From: Dehalococcoidia bacterium
GTDB taxonomy: Bacteria > Chloroflexota > Dehalococcoidia > UBA6926
Reading direction: 5' to 3'
Assembly (NCBI GenBank): GCA_012271225.1
Contig: JAAXGS010000161.1
Span: forward strand, 1,378 to 10,505
DNA: 9,128 nt
Part shown: positions 5,577 through 9,128 of the stretch, piece by piece
How the letters are laid out: each line of letters starts with the position of its first letter
Numbering within the stretch: position 1 is the first letter of the stretch
Notes under the pieces: model-generated
Databases searched by the model: none
Told to the model about the DNA's origin: nothing
Seen by the model: only the letters and a program-made list of their open reading frames with translations
Translations under genes and position numbers: made by a program

Positions 5577-6539
5577 ATGAGCGACAACGCGGCTGCGGCA
5601 TCACCCACCTACGGCGGGCAGGCCCTCATTGAGGGTGTCATGATCCGCGGCGCGTCCAACGTCAGCATCGCCGTCCGCCGTTCGGACGGCGATATCCTGG
5701 TTGAAACACAGCCCATCGGCTGGAGATGGGTGCGGACAATCCGGCGCGTTCCCCTTGCGCGGGGCGTCATCGTCCTCAGTGAGATGCTTGTCATCGGGAC
5801 GCGCGCGCTCATCTTCTCCGCCAATGTCGCCGCGGAGGAACGGGAGCAGCCCACGGACACCTCAGAGCCGCCCCACGACGAGGAGGACGGCAAAGGGGGA
5901 GCGCCGCCCCTGTCATCCATCGCGGTCGCCGGCTCTCTTGCCTTCAGCCTGATCGCCGCCATCGCGCTCTTCTTCGCGACGCCGGTCTTTGCAACGCGAT
6001 TCCTGGATTCTCTGCTGGACACAACAAACCTGTGGAGCAACATCATCGAGGGGGCGATACGTCTGGCGATGTTTGTCGCGTACATCGCCGCGATTGGACT
6101 TCTGCCGGATATCCGCCGCGTCTTTGCCTATCACGGCGCGGAGCATATGACGATCCATGCGCAGGAGCATAATCAGCCGCTGACCGTGTCCTCCATCAGG
6201 CAGTTCTCCACGGCGCACCCCCGATGCGGCACGGCGTTCATTCTTGTTGTGCTTGTGGTGGCCATCATCGTCCACGTCTTCTGGACGCCGCCGGACCTGC
6301 TGGAGCGCGTGCTTTCACGCATCGTTGTGCTCCCGCTCATCGCGGGAATCAGCTACGAGATCATCCGCTGGAGCGGCTTTCATTCCGGGAACATTCTTGT
6401 TCGGGCCATCATCGGGCCGAACCTCCTGCTGCAATCGCTGACGACGCGCCAGCCGGACGATGATCAGATTGAGGTCGCCATCCACGCGCTTGACGGCGCG
6501 ATGGAGGCGGACCGGCGCGCCGCGCAGGCGCCCGCATAG
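5577..6539 (+). CDS. YqhQ-like DUF1385 membrane protein
   Basis: This 320-residue protein begins with the DUF1385 signature YGGQALIEGVMIRG (12-24). It also carries the family motifs YHGAEHMTIHAQEH (185-198) and TAHPRCGTAF (212-221). Hydrophobic stretches at about 114-137, 163-177, 219-236 and 248-264 suggest four membrane segments. An acidic, low-complexity linker at 85-110 separates the N-terminal part from the first of them. The biochemical function of the family is not established; the conserved histidines, glutamate and cysteine could bind a metal, which is an inference. The start at 5577 has only a weak ribosome site (GACGGA). It follows rpmE by 156 nt. In many Firmicutes and related genomes this gene lies between rpmE and prfA-prmC, but prfA is not in this window. 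Confidence 0.93.
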   Translation: MSDNAAAASPTYGGQALIEGVMIRGASNVSIAVRRSDGDILVETQPIGWRWVRTIRRVPLARGVIVLSEMLVIGTRALIFSANVAAEEREQPTDTSEPPHDEEDGKGGAPPLSSIAVAGSLAFSLIAAIALFFATPVFATRFLDSLLDTTNLWSNIIEGAIRLAMFVAYIAAIGLLPDIRRVFAYHGAEHMTIHAQEHNQPLTVSSIRQFSTAHPRCGTAFILVVLVVAIIVHVFWTPPDLLERVLSRIVVLPLIAGISYEIIRWSGFHSGNILVRAIIGPNLLLQSLTTRQPDDDQIEVAIHALDGAMEADRRAAQAPA

Positions 6540-6608
6540 CCGTGACAGGCGCTCCTGCCAGGATTTGCCGCGTGCGTATCATGGATTACAGGAGTGAGGA
6601 GTACTGTC

Positions 6609-8381
6609 ATGCCCTGGTTCAAAATCCTGGCCGGAGCAACCGCCGGCGCAATCGTCACCGCCCCGTTGATGGCGGTCTTCTATCTGGCGCACAGGCTCTT
6701 TGAGCTGCCGTTCCCGCCCTATGACCTCTTTGACTGGATAACCAGGGTTCTGCCCGGCCCCGTCGTCACCTTTGGGCTTGACCTGTTCATCAACGTCCTG
6801 ACGCTGGCCGGCTTCAACGTTGCGGACACGGCCAAGACGGCGGAGCTCGGCATCGCGCTGCTGCAGTTCTTTGGCATTGGAGCCGCGGCCGGCATCGTGC
6901 TTTCAGTCGCTGTCTCAGCCGGCGGATGGAATCCGCGGCGCGCGGGCGGCATCACCGGCATCATCAGCGGTCTCGCAATGGCTTCCGTCTCCCTTGCGAT
7001 TGGCGGAGCGAGCCTTCCCGCCGTCATCACGATCACCTGGATTGTGGCCGCCTTCTGGGTCTGGGGTCTCGCGCTGGGCGCGGTTTCAGAGGGTCTGCTG
7101 ACCCGCCCCGCCGCGGGGCGCAGCGCAGCGCCCGCGCCGCCACACGCCGCAGACCCGGGGGAGACATCCGCAGCAGCGGAGCCGGACGTCCCTGCCGCTG
7201 AACCGGTTGCCGCCGAGAGCCTCGCGCCACACACTGCGAATGCGCCCCTGCCCGCGCGCGCCGCCGCGCTCGAAATCGGCGGAATGAACCGACGTGAGTT
7301 CATCGTCCGCGTCGGAGGCGCCGCCGCCGTCATCACCATCGCCGGCACGGCGGTCGGCAACTACATCGGGACGCTGGGGCGCGGCGGAACAATCACGATA
7401 CCGGAGGGTATGGATGAGCAGTTGGCCCTGGGGGGCGGCGTCACATCGTTCCCCAACGACGCGGACGCCGTGACGCCGGCCCCGGGAACGCGATCCGAAT
7501 ATACACAGGTGGAGGATCATTACCGCATCTTTATTCGGACTCAGCCGACGGTGCTCGAGGCGGAGAGGTGGGTTCTGCCAATTCGCGGCCTTGCGGCAAA
7601 CCCCGCCTCGCTCACGATTGCCGACATCCGCAACAACTATGAGCCGCGCAGCCAGTTCATCACGCTGTCCTGCATATCGAATCACGTTGGCGGTCCGCTG
7701 ATCAGCACAACGCAATGGACCGGCGCGAGCCTGCAGGAGATCCTGGCGGACGTGCAGCCGCTGCCGGAGGCCCGCTACCTGCGCATCCACAGCGGAGACG
7801 GCTTCTATGAGACCGTGGACCTGGACCTGATCCGTTCCGATGAGCGCATCATGCTGGCCTATGCATGGGATGAGCGGCCAATACCCATCGAGCACGGCTT
7901 CCCGCTCCGCATCTGGCTGCCGGACCGGTACGGCATGAAGCAGCCCAAATGGATCATCGATATGTCGCTGGAGGCGGACTACGTGCAGGGCTATTGGGTT
8001 GAGCGCGGGTGGGACGAGGTGGCGCGGGTGCGCGCGACCTCTGTTGTGGACACCGTCGCGGACGATGCCGTTTTTGAGCGGGACGGTCAGACCCTTGTGC
8101 CCGTTGGCGGCATTGCCTATGCGGGCGCGCGCGGCATCTCCCGCGTTGAGGTGCGCGTGGACGGCGGCGCATGGGAACCGGCGCAACTCCGTGAGCCGCT
8201 CTCCGACACAACGTGGGTGCTCTGGCGCTTTGACTGGCCGTTTGCGGAGGGCAACCACCGCATGGAGGTCCGCTGCTTTGAGGCGGACGGCACGCCGCAG
8301 ATTGAGGCGCAGACGGGGAACCGCCCCAGCGGCGCAACCGGCATCCATCGGCGCGCCCAGTTCATCAGACAGCGCGCCTGA
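6609..8381 (+). CDS. Membrane-anchored sulfite-oxidase-family molybdopterin oxidoreductase
   Basis: The 590-residue protein has hydrophobic segments at about 5-27, 52-69, 81-104, 113-133 and 137-162. A Pro/Ala-rich linker (165-224) follows, then an internal twin-arginine motif NRREFIVRVGG (227-237) with a hydrophobic helix. The molybdopterin domain spans about 290-465, with the likely molybdenum-ligand cysteine C355 in TLSCISNHVGG. A C-terminal dimerisation-type domain (475-590) includes ISRVEVRVDGGAW. It resembles the membrane-anchored, sulfite-oxidase-like enzymes of Actinobacteria and Chloroflexota. The catalytic part should face the outside of the membrane; the substrate is unknown, and sulfite is only one option. 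There is no heme b5 domain. AGGAG at 6597-6601, 7 nt before ATG 6609, fixes the start over the in-frame GTG at 6594. It follows the DUF1385 gene by 69 nt. Confidence 0.92.
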   Translation: MPWFKILAGATAGAIVTAPLMAVFYLAHRLFELPFPPYDLFDWITRVLPGPVVTFGLDLFINVLTLAGFNVADTAKTAELGIALLQFFGIGAAAGIVLSVAVSAGGWNPRRAGGITGIISGLAMASVSLAIGGASLPAVITITWIVAAFWVWGLALGAVSEGLLTRPAAGRSAAPAPPHAADPGETSAAAEPDVPAAEPVAAESLAPHTANAPLPARAAALEIGGMNRREFIVRVGGAAAVITIAGTAVGNYIGTLGRGGTITIPEGMDEQLALGGGVTSFPNDADAVTPAPGTRSEYTQVEDHYRIFIRTQPTVLEAERWVLPIRGLAANPASLTIADIRNNYEPRSQFITLSCISNHVGGPLISTTQWTGASLQEILADVQPLPEARYLRIHSGDGFYETVDLDLIRSDERIMLAYAWDERPIPIEHGFPLRIWLPDRYGMKQPKWIIDMSLEADYVQGYWVERGWDEVARVRATSVVDTVADDAVFERDGQTLVPVGGIAYAGARGISRVEVRVDGGAWEPAQLREPLSDTTWVLWRFDWPFAEGNHRMEVRCFEADGTPQIEAQTGNRPSGATGIHRRAQFIRQRA

Positions 8382-8404
8382 GCGCAGATCCTGGGTGGGC
8401 GCGG

Positions 8405-9037
8405 TTATCGGCGTCTGGCCTCAAGCTCGTCGGCGATCTCCGCAAGCGGCACGCCCGCGTCCTCCAGCAGAATGAGCAGGTGGTACAGCAGGTCCGCCGC
8501 CTCGGCCCGCACGCGCTCCGGCGCGCGCGCCACTGCCGCCAGCGCCGTCTCTCCCCCCTCCTCGATCACCTTCTGCGCAATCCGCTCAGTGCCCTGGCTG
8601 AACAGGGAGGCCGTGTAGCTGCCGTCCGGCATCTCACGCCTGCGCTGCGCAATCGTCATGGCAAGATCAGACAGGGCCGCGCCCAGCGGCCGCTCTCCGA
8701 CAGGCTCCGCGCTCCACTGCGCCGTGTCCAGCGTCTGATAGAAGCACGTGTCATTGCCCGTGTGGCACGCGGGGCCATCAGCATTGACCCGCAGCAGGAT
8801 GACGTCGCCGTCGCAGTCCGGGCGAATCTCAACGACGTTCAGCGTGCTGCCGGACGTCTCCCCCTTGTGCCACAACTCCTGACGGGAGCGGCTGTAGAAC
8901 CAGGCCTGCCCGCTCTCAATCGTGCGGGTCAGCGCCTCGCGGTTCATGTGGGCCATCATCAGGACGGCCCCCGTCACGGCGTCCTGCGCGATTGCGGGCA
9001 CGAGACCTTGCTCGTTCAGTCGAATCTCCGTGGTCAT
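8405..9037 (-). CDS. hisI: Bifunctional phosphoribosyl-AMP cyclohydrolase / phosphoribosyl-ATP pyrophosphatase
   Basis: The 210-residue HisIE enzyme performs the second and third steps of histidine biosynthesis: removal of pyrophosphate from PR-ATP, then ring opening of PR-AMP. The HisI half (1-105) has LWHKGETSG (56-63), DCDGD (74-78, with aspartates for Mg and C75 for Zn) and the other zinc cysteines C91 and C98 in ACHTGNDTCF. The HisE half (about 115-210) has PDGSYTASLF, RIAQKVIEEGGET and ADLLYHLLILLED. The start ATG at 9037 is preceded by AGGAG at 9 nt; an in-frame start at 9100 would add 21 residues without family similarity. It converges on the molybdoenzyme gene with 23 nt between their stops. 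No other histidine gene is in the window, though more could lie beyond either end. Confidence 0.97.
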   Translation of the reverse strand: MTTEIRLNEQGLVPAIAQDAVTGAVLMMAHMNREALTRTIESGQAWFYSRSRQELWHKGETSGSTLNVVEIRPDCDGDVILLRVNADGPACHTGNDTCFYQTLDTAQWSAEPVGERPLGAALSDLAMTIAQRRREMPDGSYTASLFSQGTERIAQKVIEEGGETALAAVARAPERVRAEAADLLYHLLILLEDAGVPLAEIADELEARRR

Positions 9038-9104
9038 TGGCTCAGTCTCCTGATTTCCGTCCCGGCGGCCCGCGGCCTGCGCCGTCCCGGGGTTCCGCAA
9101 CCGT

Positions 9105-9110
9105 ATCGTA
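9105..9110 (-). promoter_or_regulatory. Possible -10 box upstream of hisIE
   Basis: On the minus strand, TACGAT preceded by TG reads as a plausible extended-like -10 element about 70 nt before the hisIE start. The place for a -35 box is at the very edge of the window and shows no match, so this is a weak call. Confidence 0.2.
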
Positions 9111-9128
9111 CACCGCCGCGCGGACGGG

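Noticed and set aside
7086..8348. A 420-codon open frame on the minus strand
   Set aside because: It lies opposite the molybdoenzyme gene, is Arg-rich with no recognisable motif, and the plus-strand gene is well supported throughout.
6609..8381. The membrane domain plus molybdopterin domain as a new gene fusion
   Set aside because: Multi-pass N-termini on sulfite-oxidase-like proteins are familiar from Actinobacteria and related phyla, so the architecture alone is not novel.
8382..8404. Bidirectional terminator between the convergent molybdoenzyme and hisIE genes
   Set aside because: The 23-nt gap has no good stem and no T run on either strand.

Overview
This 9.1 kb window comes from a high-GC bacterial chromosome. 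Its housekeeping genes (ribosomal proteins, histidine synthesis, RNA modification) look vertically inherited. Several traits fit Chloroflexota, perhaps near Thermomicrobia: a YqhQ/DUF1385 gene directly after rpmE, a fused hisI-hisE, a membrane-anchored sulfite-oxidase-like molybdoenzyme and a short RNase HI. This placement is an inference from gene content only. No rRNA, tRNA, CRISPR array, insertion sequence or prophage was recognised, and no gene-free stretch exceeds 300 bases.

Layout. (1) 18-1943, minus strand: one long reading frame joining a TrmA/RlmD-type m5U RNA methyltransferase to a Maf nucleotide pyrophosphatase. (2) 2086-3324, plus strand, divergent from it: a serine-recombinase-family protein that keeps the Recombinase and zinc-ribbon domains but lacks a recognisable catalytic serine. 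(3) 3415-4442: a short RNase HI followed 5 nt later by a GTG-started YfcE/MJ0936-type phosphoesterase. (4) 4461-6539: a good sigma70-type promoter, then rplU (bL21), rpmA (bL27), rpmE (bL31) and the YqhQ-like membrane protein. (5) 6609-8381: a multi-pass membrane protein with an internal twin-arginine motif and a sulfite-oxidase-type molybdopterin domain. (6) 8405-9037, minus strand, convergent: bifunctional HisIE.

The two most interesting points are as follows. First, the methyltransferase-Maf fusion joins an enzyme that makes 5-methyluridine in RNA to a family known to hydrolyse non-canonical nucleotides, including 5-methyl-UTP. This suggests a writer plus pool-sanitiser enzyme. Second, rplU has no ATG, GTG or TTG at its conserved N-terminus. 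The codon at the expected place is ATC, well spaced from a Shine-Dalgarno sequence, and an in-frame ATG-TGA start-stop pair lies just upstream. The gene therefore appears to start at AUC, or the assembly carries a one-base error there. The degenerate recombinase is a third candidate for follow-up, as a possibly repurposed DNA-binding protein.
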